From Sulfitobacter sp. EhC04 (lineage in GTDB: Bacteria; Pseudomonadota; Alphaproteobacteria; Rhodobacterales; Rhodobacteraceae): 64,000 nucleotides of DNA. The translations under genes and the position numbers were made by a program. Location of the stretch: assembly GCF_001650875.1 (NCBI RefSeq), contig NZ_LXYI01000047.1, forward strand, positions 1 to 64,000, written 5' to 3'. The notes under the pieces are model-generated. The model was not told the origin of the DNA. It saw only the letters and a list, made by a program, of their open reading frames with translations, and did no database searches. This document shows, in pieces, positions 7,161-15,505 of this stretch. Position 1 is the stretch's first letter. Each line of letters opens with the position of its first letter.

Positions 7161-8914
7161 GTCTCTGTGATCCCCTCGTTCCAATCCTCTTTGACCTCTT
7201 GAAAGATTTCAGGGCCAAGGATGATAGGCCCCTGATAGGCTTCGATACCTGCGATGTCGGGCGCATCAGGGTCATGGCTGATCGTGATGTGAGGCTGGTA
7301 CTCGGGGTGATCCCAAGTCGCCCCAGCCTCCTTAATGCGCTCGTGACGCCACTTCAGTTCGTCGTTGTTGAACAGAACCACGCGCGCCTTGCCAAACTGC
7401 TCCATGATGCGAGGGCCACCGGGCGCAACCTCGACTTTCGACTGCCAGCTTTCGCCAACATCCATCCAATCAATCTCTGTGCGGCTAAAAGCGACGGTGA
7501 CGTGCAGGTCTGACGCTGGCAGTGTGGTTTTGAAGCCCTGCGCTTTGGCCCAGCGGATAATCTCTGCCCCGTTCAGAACGTCGCGACGAACGTAAAGGGT
7601 ACGCGGCGCTGCGTCGGCAGTGACGGTCTCAACAAAACCACCATCGTCCAACCCGTCATCCGCGATGGTCAGCGCATCAATTCCGGTTTCGCGGAACATC
7701 TGCGCACCGGCAGCGGCGATTTCGTCGTCACCGTAAATCGCAGCCGTTGCCAGCTTGGACAGCGTGTCCGCGTCCTTGTTGCGGATCTCGCTCACTTGGG
7801 TTTCGCTCATCTGCTTGAGTGGACGCCACTCGTATGTCGTTTTGTCCGGCCATGCGCCCAAGGTTGAACGGATCAGCACTTCGTCAAGGATGCTCATCGC
7901 CGGTTCGATTTCCAGCGTCTGCATCGCTTGTACGCGGTCGTAATAATTGTTCAGATCACTTTCGCCCGTGCTGTTCAGCCCGCCCGGTGATGTGCCTAGA
8001 AGCCGCGTCATCGGGATGTCGGCAGCACCAGACGCAACTTGCATGAAGCGGTCTGCAATGTCGGAAAGCCCCGAGAACGCGAAAGACTTGCTCTCGTATT
8101 CCTCGTCTTTATCCAAGATCAGCGTGCCGTTGTTGCCCTTGAGCAGGCGGGCCGTGGCAAACCGCTTGAACAGCATTTCTTCGTACTTCGGGTCGGTGAT
8201 GTTCTCGGACAAGCCTTCGATCTTGATGATGTCCGTCTTCGCATCGAACACCAAAGATGCTACGTTTGCCATGGTCATATCGAGATGCTGACAGGCCGTG
8301 TAGACCGATTGCAGCACGCTGTCACCCCATCCGTATTGACCGGACCCCGCCACGAATTGAGACGGCAGAGGCTCACCCCTGAACTCTACAAGGCGCGTTG
8401 GATGAACTCGCAGGACTTCGCCGTGGTTGGTGCTGAACTGGTAGTCGATAGGCAGGCCATAGCGCGGGCTGCGGGGGTCAATATCCGCCAGACCGGCAAT
8501 GATGTCCTTGCGGGTGATGACAGTCAGATACCGAAGATCGCCCTTGCGGATAGTGCGCGGGTCAAGAGGTTGATTAAGATCCTCACGGCCCGCTCCGATC
8601 AAAATTACTGCGCCGCCGTAAAGCCGCGCCTTCCATTTCGCCTCGTTGATCTTGGCGCGGATGCGGAAAGCATCCTCCATCGCCTCGATCTCTTTCGCGC
8701 CATCACCGCTCCATTCACGCCATTTGCGCACGGCGTCCATTGCAGGGATCGTGACGACCTTGCGCATCACCCAGGACGTGCGGAAAGCAGCCTCAAGCTG
8801 CTGATCGTCCAGCATGTCGACTGCATAACTGACCGTTGCGGCCTTGTCGCCGGATGTACCCAGCCGGGTCGCAAGGCTTTGCAGGCCATCGGCGATGGGT
8901 GTGAATATGCTCAA
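7157..8914 (-). CDS. Portal protein (DUF1073) with C-terminal Acb1-like 2H phosphoesterase domain
   Basis: 585 residues. Residues 1 to about 425 are a DUF1073-type portal: D-M-L-D-D-Q-Q-L-E-A-A-F-R-T-S-W near the start, Y-G-G-A-V-I-L-I-G, and T-R-L-L-G-T-S-P-G-G-L-N-S-T-G-E-S-D. Portals are the 12-mer ring for DNA entry and exit. Residues about 432-585 form a separate domain with two H-x-T motifs, L-H-V-T-V (H471, T473) and P-H-I-T-I (H542, T544), spaced 71 residues apart. Two H-x-T motifs are the hallmark of 2H phosphoesterases, and this layout matches Acb1, a phage enzyme that destroys the cyclic oligonucleotides of CBASS immunity. Portal-Acb1 fusions are known in this family. Enzymatic activity here is inferred. 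Confidence 0.88.
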   Translation of the reverse strand: MSIFTPIADGLQSLATRLGTSGDKAATVSYAVDMLDDQQLEAAFRTSWVMRKVVTIPAMDAVRKWREWSGDGAKEIEAMEDAFRIRAKINEAKWKARLYGGAVILIGAGREDLNQPLDPRTIRKGDLRYLTVITRKDIIAGLADIDPRSPRYGLPIDYQFSTNHGEVLRVHPTRLVEFRGEPLPSQFVAGSGQYGWGDSVLQSVYTACQHLDMTMANVASLVFDAKTDIIKIEGLSENITDPKYEEMLFKRFATARLLKGNNGTLILDKDEEYESKSFAFSGLSDIADRFMQVASGAADIPMTRLLGTSPGGLNSTGESDLNNYYDRVQAMQTLEIEPAMSILDEVLIRSTLGAWPDKTTYEWRPLKQMSETQVSEIRNKDADTLSKLATAAIYGDDEIAAAGAQMFRETGIDALTIADDGLDDGGFVETVTADAAPRTLYVRRDVLNGAEIIRWAKAQGFKTTLPASDLHVTVAFSRTEIDWMDVGESWQSKVEVAPGGPRIMEQFGKARVVLFNNDELKWRHERIKEAGATWDHPEYQPHITISHDPDAPDIAGIEAYQGPIILGPEIFQEVKEDWNEGITET

Positions 8915-10581
8915 GATGCCATCCCCGCGAGGTTGAATTGTTTTTTGGTAATCACCGGCCAGAACGCCATCACGATAGCGTCGGCAAGGTTGGGGGAGCG
9001 TGTCCCTGGCGGAGATTTATCAACCACCAACTTCATCGCGCCCGTTGATCGGCTTGCGGTAGCCTGCCCTAGTTCTTTTTCGATTTGCCGCAGCTTTGGC
9101 AGCGTTGACGGCAGGCTGATCAGGTCATCCGGCGAATAGGTGACGCCCTCGGTGACCGCCCGATAGGTGCGCTCGAACCGCAGACGCAGCTCCCACCAGC
9201 CTTGTGCCTTCAGGTTGCTGTAGAAGTCCTTGTTCGTCGGTGACGCCTTGTCCGGGTTGCCGTGTTCGTCGCGTAGAATATGCTTATCTGGAAACAGCAC
9301 CCCTGCCCCGGCTGACCAAGGCGTCAACTTGATGCCCACTGGCAAGTGACCCTCAGACGCCAGCCTGTTTGCCTCGGATTTAACCCCGGCACCGATGCCA
9401 ACACTGTCATATTGCAGATCGACCGCACCGCGCCCTTGTAGCGCGCCAATGGCCTTACGTGTCGTTTGGCCTGTGTCGCCTTCGCCCCAATCATCTGCGG
9501 CTTCCAGGACCGCGCCCTTGCGAGCAGCAAGGGCGTTCTTGTCGCCGCCCTCGTCTGCTACGTCCAACCCTGCGATGGTTGCGCCCGTCGGCTCGAAACC
9601 AAGCTTGACGTGAGCGTCTATCGCCGCCTTGATCCACGCATTCGGGATAATGACGCCATCGACCGAAGCCGCATAGTTCCGGTCAACCTCTTGCGCGAAG
9701 ACATGCAGCAAGCCATCTGCCTCTGCCTTTTTCCGCCGCGCCTGATACCATTTCTCATCTTTGGCAGGATGATCCCGCCAATCCATGACGAATACGTTGG
9801 TGACGCCCTTGTGAGCCTCGCCGCCTGTCCACTCCACCCCGGCCTCTCTGCGCCGATGAAACACGTTGCCAAGGCCGTTGACTGACGAAATGTCGATCTG
9901 CACGCGGGTGTTGTCTGCAAGCGCCGCCTCGATCTTTTCGGGCCGCTCGAAGTGCGCGGCCTCATCCTTGAAATAGATCAGCTTTCGACCGCCGCGCCCG
10001 ATGTTATCGCCAGCCTCGCCAGTGATTGTCGCCCCCGTCTTCGGGTTGATGATCCGCATGTACGTCATGTGGTCGGATTCATTGAATCCTTCGGGCCAGA
10101 ATTCGCGCGGAATGCCACGAATTAGCATCCGCATTTTCTCGAACAGGCTGTCAGGGTCGCCGATCTTATCGACAAGCTGTTCCTTGCGTGACCCCCAGCC
10201 AACTGCCGCGCCATCCCAGAACCGCCAGAGCCACACCGAAACGGCGCAGCACACCCAACTGGCCCCCATGTCGCGGGCCTTTTCCATCAGCCCGTTCTCT
10301 TCACCAGACAGCATTGCCATGATGAACTCGACCATCTCGGCCTGACGTTCGAACATGATGAACGGCATTTTAGCTGGCGTCGTCTTGCCTGCGTTTCTTG
10401 GGTCGTATGTGTCCATCCAGTGATTGATGAAATCGACCGGGTGCGTGCGGTAGTACACCAGCGCCCCCGCCATGATGACCGGATCGGCGCGCATCGCCTC
10501 AAGCTGCTGTTGCCGCCACGCCCAGACAGGGACGTATTCAGGCGGCCAGTTATCCTTTGTTGCTGTGCAGGGTGGCTGCAT
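8911..10581 (-). CDS. Terminase large subunit (ATPase/nuclease)
   Basis: 556 residues. The ATPase part has the terminase-type Walker A variant K-A-R-D-M-G-A-S at 101-108 and a Walker B with catalytic acid L-I-Y-F-K-D-E-A-A. The C-terminal RNase H-like nuclease begins at I-A-G-L-D-V-A-D-E-G-G-D-K-N, which supplies metal-binding aspartates, and a later N-L-A-D-A-I-V-M-A-F supplies another. It cuts concatemeric DNA and drives packaging through the portal encoded just downstream (4-nt overlap). The N-terminus overlaps the small-subunit gene by 32 nt, so a later start (for example Met30) is possible. Confidence 0.93.
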   Translation of the reverse strand: MQPPCTATKDNWPPEYVPVWAWRQQQLEAMRADPVIMAGALVYYRTHPVDFINHWMDTYDPRNAGKTTPAKMPFIMFERQAEMVEFIMAMLSGEENGLMEKARDMGASWVCCAVSVWLWRFWDGAAVGWGSRKEQLVDKIGDPDSLFEKMRMLIRGIPREFWPEGFNESDHMTYMRIINPKTGATITGEAGDNIGRGGRKLIYFKDEAAHFERPEKIEAALADNTRVQIDISSVNGLGNVFHRRREAGVEWTGGEAHKGVTNVFVMDWRDHPAKDEKWYQARRKKAEADGLLHVFAQEVDRNYAASVDGVIIPNAWIKAAIDAHVKLGFEPTGATIAGLDVADEGGDKNALAARKGAVLEAADDWGEGDTGQTTRKAIGALQGRGAVDLQYDSVGIGAGVKSEANRLASEGHLPVGIKLTPWSAGAGVLFPDKHILRDEHGNPDKASPTNKDFYSNLKAQGWWELRLRFERTYRAVTEGVTYSPDDLISLPSTLPKLRQIEKELGQATASRSTGAMKLVVDKSPPGTRSPNLADAIVMAFWPVITKKQFNLAGMAS

Positions 10582-11074
10582 AAGCTTCAGCGGCCTCCTG
10601 CGGCGTCATGTTCACGTTGACCTTGGGTGTCATGCTGCCGTCCGGGCTGGTGTGTTCCCGCTTGTCCGCAAGCCCCAAATCGCGGGCGATGATGCTGCCA
10701 TTCAAGAGGTCCGCCGACGCACCTTCGAACTTCTGGCGATAGATCACGGATTCCGCTCGCGTAATGACAGGGGATAAATCCGGACGCGAAGTCCGCCATT
10801 CCCGCCATGTTGTTTCATCAATGTCGATGAATTGGCAAAGACCGGCGATGGTCATAGCCCGCATCTTCGCAATAGGCTCGTGTGAGGCTGACCCTTGGAA
10901 TGTCACAAGCTGGTCTGCGTAAAGCGGGTTCTCGTGGTTCCAGTCGAAGTATTCCAGGCACGCGCCCCACAGGTCATCAGGGTTGTTGAACTTGGGTTTC
11001 GCGCCATGCGATGAACGCGCCTCCCAAAAGCGGTTACCCATCGCAAAGCGCCCGTTCTCATCACGGTCGCTCAT
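10550..11074 (-). CDS. Terminase small subunit / DNA-packaging protein
   Basis: 174 residues. The N-terminus (G-R-F-A-M-G-N-R-F-W-E-A-R-S-S-H-G-A-K) followed by N-P-D-D-L-W-G-A-C-L-E-Y-F and a helix-turn-helix-like A-G-L-C-Q-F-I-D-I-D-E-T-T-W match the P22 gp3-like small terminases that recognise the pac site. It ends with a Pro/Asn-rich linker and a helix that overlaps the start of the large subunit gene. First gene of the head module; a hairpin resembling a terminator lies upstream. Confidence 0.82.
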   Translation of the reverse strand: MSDRDENGRFAMGNRFWEARSSHGAKPKFNNPDDLWGACLEYFDWNHENPLYADQLVTFQGSASHEPIAKMRAMTIAGLCQFIDIDETTWREWRTSRPDLSPVITRAESVIYRQKFEGASADLLNGSIIARDLGLADKREHTSPDGSMTPKVNVNMTPQEAAEAYAATLHSNKG

Positions 11075-11100
11075 TTCGCTCTCCGATGTCCTGAAATAGC

Positions 11101-11132
11101 AAAACGCGCCGCAGGTTTCCCTGAGCGCGCTT
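11101..11132 (-). terminator. Hairpin with GAAA tetraloop and U-run upstream of the terminase genes
   Basis: Read on the minus strand: CGCGC, a bulged T, CAGG, loop GAAA, CCTG, then CG and GCGCG followed by TTTT. This nested stem with a GNRA tetraloop and a short T-run looks like an intrinsic terminator or attenuator between the replication block (ending at 11174) and the packaging genes. If so, an antiterminator or a late promoter would be needed to express the head genes; no clear promoter was seen. Confidence 0.5.
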
Positions 11133-11173
11133 CATCTGCCGATGATGCCAAAATGACCATTCCGGCACGTTTG

Positions 11174-11812
11174 TCAACCCTCGCGCCTCCCTCGGTACGA
11201 CAACCGTTTACCCTTGATTCCGTCGGACACGCAGCGCAGTGCCAGGATCAGACCGTCAGGATCGACGCAGACCTCATCGTGAAGCACCACCCGTTTCGCC
11301 TCGGACCGGGATCTTGTGTCGGTGTAGCCCAGCCACCCCTCGACCTTCATCAGCGCGGCAGACGCCCGGGAAACGCGCTCCTCGTCGGTCCGGGTGTCTT
11401 CCACGCGCCCGATTACGACGCTGTCCTGCAGGAGCCGCATGCAAGCCGCGTGGCGCTTTGGTAGACCGATTGCGGCGTCGTGCTGCGTAACGACCTTGCG
11501 CATGTGGCAGATCGCAGACCACAGGTCCGCCCGATCAGCGGCGTCCATGGTCCTGTCGCCGAGGATGCGCCCTGCATAGCAACCCCACCACGGTGCCCGA
11601 ACCTCGCCAATGTTTTTTGCCGTCACTTGCTTGCCCATAAGCCTGCACCTCGCCTTGAGTGTTTCGATACCGGGGTCGCGGTCCCTGCCTCGCCGCGATG
11701 GTCGACCGTTTTTTTCGCGCTTGGGTGTTTCTTCAAGCCCCAGACCTTCGCCGCCCACCGGCGCCTTCCTCGCCCGCCGTTTCGCGCCCTTGCTGTAGTT
11801 CTTCGTCATCAT
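11174..11812 (-). CDS. Hypothetical phage protein, basic N-terminus
   Basis: 212 residues, not recognised. The first 50 residues are very rich in Lys and Arg (K-G-A-K-R-R-A-R-K, then R-P-S-R-R-G-R-D-R-D), suggesting nucleic-acid contact. The rest is helical in appearance with W-W-G-C-Y-A-G-R-I-L-G-D-R and D-L-W-S-A-I-C-H-M-R-K. The start overlaps the gene before it (ATGATGA; ATG at 11812 or 11809). Last gene of the replication block, so a late regulator or terminase-associated function is possible but not shown. Confidence 0.6.
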   Translation of the reverse strand: MMTKNYSKGAKRRARKAPVGGEGLGLEETPKREKNGRPSRRGRDRDPGIETLKARCRLMGKQVTAKNIGEVRAPWWGCYAGRILGDRTMDAADRADLWSAICHMRKVVTQHDAAIGLPKRHAACMRLLQDSVVIGRVEDTRTDEERVSRASAALMKVEGWLGYTDTRSRSEAKRVVLHDEVCVDPDGLILALRCVSDGIKGKRLSYRGRREG

Positions 11813-12024
11813 CTGCCCCTTTGCCCAAATCGCCTGTTTCCTTCGTTCATGATCGCCTGCCTCAGCCAGTCGTCATCCACATCCGCCGGGTCGATCACCA
11901 GCAACCCGAAGCGCTGCCATGCGATCTTGCGGGCCTCCATGTTCCGCCGATGCACCTCTTCGCCCGCTGGTGCCGGAGCATTCGCGCAGTCGTAGATTCT
12001 GCTGATGGCGGGTTGACCTCTCAT
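11809..12024 (-). CDS. Hypothetical small phage protein (71 aa)
   Basis: 71 residues, starting in ATGA overlap with the previous gene and ending in ATGA overlap with the next. Contains an Arg/Trp-rich helix (R-K-I-A-W-Q-R-F-G-L-L-V-I-D-P) and D-V-D-D-D-W-L-R-Q-A-I. The tight coupling supports it being real. No family recognised. Confidence 0.55.
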   Translation of the reverse strand: MRGQPAISRIYDCANAPAPAGEEVHRRNMEARKIAWQRFGLLVIDPADVDDDWLRQAIMNEGNRRFGQRGR

Positions 12025-12632
12025 GCTGCAAACTCATCCTCCGGGCTTGTCGGCATCCGGTTGAATGGCTCGCCGTCAGGCGGTGACGCGGCGACCTGAT
12101 CAAGCCGTTCTGCAGCATCGTGCCGGGCGATCCATCCTTCCTCCATCAGTCGCGCCTTCTCCTCGCCGTAGATTTTTTTCGTGCTGAAGTACAAAGAGCT
12201 TCGGTATTTCCGCATCAGGTCGCTGGACACATCGCCGGTCCTCAGCAGAGCCACTGCGTCGCGACCGTAAAGCCAGCCATCACTGACCGATTCACCGGCG
12301 TTCATTCGCCGTGCCGCGATGGTCGCCGGGATGGTCGTGACCGCTGTCCGTTGGCCGCTCAAGGATCTGGATTTGTTCACATTGCTGCATGCGGCGCCAA
12401 CCTCTGAAACCGTTGGCCAAGCCGATGTTTTCATCTGGTAGTCGAGCTGAGTTGTCACTTTTTCGAGCCAGCTCAGATAATCCGCTACCGGTGCCATTTT
12501 CAGGATAACCCGCATGAGTGCGTTGATCTCTGCCCCCATTGCTTTTTCGTTCGACTGGAGCGCGCGCCTTGGGCTGTAGCGGTCGAGCCACTGCTTGAAT
12601 TCTTCGGTCAGAGCTTCCGTTCTGGGGTTCAT
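12021..12632 (-). CDS. Hypothetical phage replication-region protein (203 aa)
   Basis: 203 residues in 4-nt overlap with both neighbours. The N-terminal half looks helical (E-F-K-Q-W-L-D-R-Y-S-P, then M-A-P-V-A-D-Y-L-S-W-L-E-K-V) and the C-terminal half contains Y-F-S-T-K-K-I-Y-G-E-E-K-A-R-L-M-E-E-G-W. It directly follows the DUF1376 protein, so a helicase-loader-like role would fit by position, but no motif proves it. Confidence 0.58.
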   Translation of the reverse strand: MNPRTEALTEEFKQWLDRYSPRRALQSNEKAMGAEINALMRVILKMAPVADYLSWLEKVTTQLDYQMKTSAWPTVSEVGAACSNVNKSRSLSGQRTAVTTIPATIAARRMNAGESVSDGWLYGRDAVALLRTGDVSSDLMRKYRSSLYFSTKKIYGEEKARLMEEGWIARHDAAERLDQVAASPPDGEPFNRMPTSPEDEFAA

Positions 12633-13465
12633 TTATCCAACTCCGGGTGTTTTGCGATGAGGGCGGCAAGGTCAAATTTCACCCCTCCTGGCGGCGGTTG
12701 AGCCCTACCGTCTGTCGATGCTTTTGGAGCCAGCGGCGCGGTGTTTCGGAGGCCGGCAAGCTCCTCCATGGCTTGGTCGAAATAGGCAAATGAGGACGGC
12801 GGTCCATTGCGCTTTCGGGCCATGACCTCGGCAACGACCAAGCGCTGCTCATCGTCGGCTACGCCAAGAGCCCGCCACCGATCGACGTGCGCCATATCGG
12901 CACGGCCGCCCAGCATTTTCCCGCCGTGGCCAGTCAGCCCGGAAACCGGGTCGACGCCGATGGCGGCGAGGATGCGCTGACGATGATCCAGATCTGGATT
13001 TTTCGCGCCCGCGCTATCATCATCATCTCTTATCTTATCTTCTCTTATCTTATCTGCTTGGTTTTCGCTTGAAGCACCCGCTTCACCTAAGTGATTGTTT
13101 TCTTTTATTGCGGCCCTTTTTTCCGCAGATTTTTTACCTCCCTTTTTTCCGCTTTCTCTTGCGGTTTCACTCACGTTTTCTTTCGTTTTCGCTTCGGTTT
13201 TCGCTCGTTTTTGGGAGATTTGATCGCCGTCGATGAAAAGTTTTCCCCTCTCGACCAGGCTGGAAATGGCCTTTCTGACGGCTGCTGACCCCATGTCTTT
13301 GATCCATCCGGAGATCCATCCGGGGTCGTTGTTCACCGATCCGCCGTGCGCATAGATGAGGTCCAGCGTCACCGAATAGACGGCATGCTCCTTGGCCGTG
13401 AGGCCTTGGACGCCGCCGAGATACGCGGTGGGCTCCCGCTTATACCAGTCGCTACCGTGCTTCAT
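12629..13465 (-). CDS. DUF1376-type phage replication protein
   Basis: 278 residues from the ATG at 13465; the frame extends to 13576, but that part lies inside the resolvase gene. Residues 1-95 are a DUF1376 domain (W-Y-K-R-E-P-T-A-Y-L-G-G-V, then L-T-A-K-E-H-A-V-Y-S-V-T-L-D-L-I-Y), a winged-helix module of phage replisome organisers. The middle is a highly charged linker including K-I-R-E-D-K-I-R-D-D-D-D encoded by an exact tandem repeat, and the C-terminus has D-R-W-R-A-L-G-V-A-D and an aromatic Y-F-D-Q-A-M. It probably opens the phage origin or recruits the host helicase (inferred from the family). Confidence 0.72.
   Translation of the reverse strand: MKHGSDWYKREPTAYLGGVQGLTAKEHAVYSVTLDLIYAHGGSVNNDPGWISGWIKDMGSAAVRKAISSLVERGKLFIDGDQISQKRAKTEAKTKENVSETARESGKKGGKKSAEKRAAIKENNHLGEAGASSENQADKIREDKIRDDDDSAGAKNPDLDHRQRILAAIGVDPVSGLTGHGGKMLGGRADMAHVDRWRALGVADDEQRLVVAEVMARKRNGPPSSFAYFDQAMEELAGLRNTAPLAPKASTDGRAQPPPGGVKFDLAALIAKHPELDK
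13026..13055. repeat. Exact 15-bp tandem repeat inside the replication gene, possible origin region
   Basis: TCTCTTATCTTATCT occurs twice head-to-tail (13026-13040 and 13041-13055). It encodes the K-I-R-E-D repeat of the replication protein, and about 200 bp next to it are strongly AT- and pyrimidine-rich on the plus strand. Iterated sites inside an initiator gene are a known layout of phage origins (lambda O gene), so this is a candidate replication origin. Confidence 0.5.
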
Positions 13466-13820
13466 TTGAAGCCTCCACAACGCGGAAAACCACCTTGCCT
13501 TTAGGATCGTTTCCCGCCCAGACAGACGGAAAATCCACTCGAAAACCTCGATCATCGCACCCCATGGCGTCGGCAATTCCGTCTATGTAGGCCTTCATTC
13601 GCCCGTGCATATTGTGGACGTCCCCACGGCGCGCCTTGGGCCAGTATTCAACGAATATGACGGCATCCGGCACAGTCTTGATGCGGGGCTTTTCCAGCGC
13701 CACAGCGCGGGCCAAAGCGCGGGCTTGCTTGGTGGCGCGTATCTTTGGCCACTTGCCTCCCTTGGCGTGAGGCGTCAGATCCTGTGATGGCCAAGGCAAC
13801 TCTATCGTGCGAACGGTCAT
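13452..13820 (-). CDS. RusA-family Holliday junction resolvase
   Basis: 122 residues, the usual RusA length. P-A-R-R-G-D-V-H-N-M-H-G-R-M-K-A-Y-I-D-G-I-A-D-like spacing is seen as R-R-G-D-V-H-N and K-A-Y-I-D-G-I-A-D-A-M, the conserved acidic and lysine residues of RusA, followed by D-D-R-G-F-R. RusA cuts four-way junctions in phage recombination and replication. It overlaps the SNF2 gene upstream by 4 nt and the replication gene downstream by 14 nt. Confidence 0.82.
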   Translation of the reverse strand: MTVRTIELPWPSQDLTPHAKGGKWPKIRATKQARALARAVALEKPRIKTVPDAVIFVEYWPKARRGDVHNMHGRMKAYIDGIADAMGCDDRGFRVDFPSVWAGNDPKGKVVFRVVEASNEAR

Positions 13821-15505
13821 ATCTCACCACCCCGCGCTTCCATCGTGCCGCGATCCAGCACGGCGCGGGCCAGCTGCTTGACGCGCGTTTCATCGACGGG
13901 TGTCGCCTCTGTGTCCACACCATATGGGTCAAGGATTCCGTGGGACTGGGATGCCTTGAGGCCCAGCACAGACATGATGACCGGATCGGACCCTCCGTCC
14001 GTCCAGAGATAATGGGACGTGACAGGTTGAGCCTGCCCGAAGCGCCGCAGCCGCCCGGTGACTTGAGCATGAACCTGCGGTGACCAGTCCATTTCACCAA
14101 AGACCATGTGGTGGCAGACGCTCTGCAAGCCATCGAGACCAGCGCCAGAACGCAACGACATGAACATCAGTTTCGTCTCACCCGACATGAATGCATTGAC
14201 GGCGCGCTGTTTGGCTGCCTGGCTTTCGCTGCCGGTAAACATGACCGGGTTCAGATCGGCCAATGCCTCATTCCAGATCCGGTACACTTCCCGGTGCCAA
14301 CCGGCGATGACAACGGGTTCGCCCGCCTCAACCAGAGTCCTGGCATAGGCCGCGACCGCCCTCGCCTTGGCAATCCCGGTATCTTGACGCAGTAAGAGGT
14401 CAAGTTCACGCGCCGCCTGACCGCGCTCATGCCACCCACCACCCAGGACACGCATGGCCAGTTTGCGCTGCAGTTCACGGTTGGATTCGGCATCACCCTC
14501 GTTCCAATCCACCTCGAAGATGACCTTAGATGCAGGCGGCAATGTCGCAGAGACCTCTTCATCCTCGTTGGTCCGGCGCAAGGTGACGCCCTCGCCCTGT
14601 AGGTAAGCCCCAAGTGCCGACGGATCTTTGACCACCCAATGCGATCCGTGCGCCACACACCAATTGACGATGAATTCGCCCCAAGATCCCAAAACACCGG
14701 GCGCGATGAATTCGATCACGTTGAAGATTTCAGACCCATAGTTGTAGATCGGGGTGGCCGTCAGCCCGATCACAGCGTCAGCGGCGTTTGCGAAAGCTTG
14801 AGCCCCCCTCCCCTTGTCGGTGCTGGTTCCGTGGCGCAGTTCCTGAACCTCATCAAAGATGACCGTCTTGCAGCCCAGCGTTTCGGCATAATTTCCCCAT
14901 GCTGCGATGTTCGAGTAGCGAAACAGGTAGATGTCGGCAGGCTCCAGGTCGCGCACGCTGCGGTCCTTGACCATAACGGCGCGCAAGTTGGTGAAGCGAT
15001 TGATGTAATCCACCACCCATTGCCGCTGGAGGTGCGGCTGAACAACCACCGCCGCAGGCAATCCCCATCCGTCAGACACCGCTGCCAGCGCAGATACGGT
15101 CTTGCCAAGCCCCACATCATCGAGAAGCAGCAAACCACCATTGGCGCGGGCCATTTCAGCGGCGCGCAGCTGATACTTGAATGGGCGTTCTCCGGTGCGG
15201 AAACCTGGGTCAATCAGTGGCTGATAGTCTGGGCGCTTCAGGGTCTCCAGGCGCTGACGTTGCGCATTGTAGGCGGCAACCCCTTCGGCAAGGCGCGCGG
15301 CGGCCCGGTCTGTAACCGTCAACGGGTAGCGCTGCATGAACCAATCCAGATCAGCGGCCCGATCAAGCCGGTCGCGCAGGATGAACGGCGGCGTCTGCCC
15401 CTCGGGGATACCTTTGAACATACCTTTGAAGCGCATGGAAACATGCGGTTTCAGGTCGATGAGCGCCCAGCGTTCGCCATCATAGTCGAGAGTTCCAAGG
15501 TTCAT
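13817..15505 (-). CDS. SNF2-family DNA helicase/ATPase
   Basis: 562 residues. Helicase motif I is L-L-D-D-V-G-L-G-K-T (G132-T136), motif II is V-I-F-D-E-V-Q, motif III is G-L-T-A-T-P, and the C-terminal lobe has motif V/VI-like S-L-R-S-G-A-G-L-D-G-L-Q and Q-V-T-G-R-L-R-R-F-G-Q. This is the full two-lobe SNF2 core with a short N-terminal extension. Such phage proteins are thought to remodel DNA during replication or recombination. It overlaps both the nuclease-like gene upstream and rusA downstream (ATGA), so the three probably act together on branched DNA. Confidence 0.88.
   Translation of the reverse strand: MNLGTLDYDGERWALIDLKPHVSMRFKGMFKGIPEGQTPPFILRDRLDRAADLDWFMQRYPLTVTDRAAARLAEGVAAYNAQRQRLETLKRPDYQPLIDPGFRTGERPFKYQLRAAEMARANGGLLLLDDVGLGKTVSALAAVSDGWGLPAAVVVQPHLQRQWVVDYINRFTNLRAVMVKDRSVRDLEPADIYLFRYSNIAAWGNYAETLGCKTVIFDEVQELRHGTSTDKGRGAQAFANAADAVIGLTATPIYNYGSEIFNVIEFIAPGVLGSWGEFIVNWCVAHGSHWVVKDPSALGAYLQGEGVTLRRTNEDEEVSATLPPASKVIFEVDWNEGDAESNRELQRKLAMRVLGGGWHERGQAARELDLLLRQDTGIAKARAVAAYARTLVEAGEPVVIAGWHREVYRIWNEALADLNPVMFTGSESQAAKQRAVNAFMSGETKLMFMSLRSGAGLDGLQSVCHHMVFGEMDWSPQVHAQVTGRLRRFGQAQPVTSHYLWTDGGSDPVIMSVLGLKASQSHGILDPYGVDTEATPVDETRVKQLARAVLDRGTMEARGGEI

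Noticed and set aside
13020-13056. CRISPR-like repeats
   Set aside because: Only two abutting 15-bp units without spacers, inside a coding frame.
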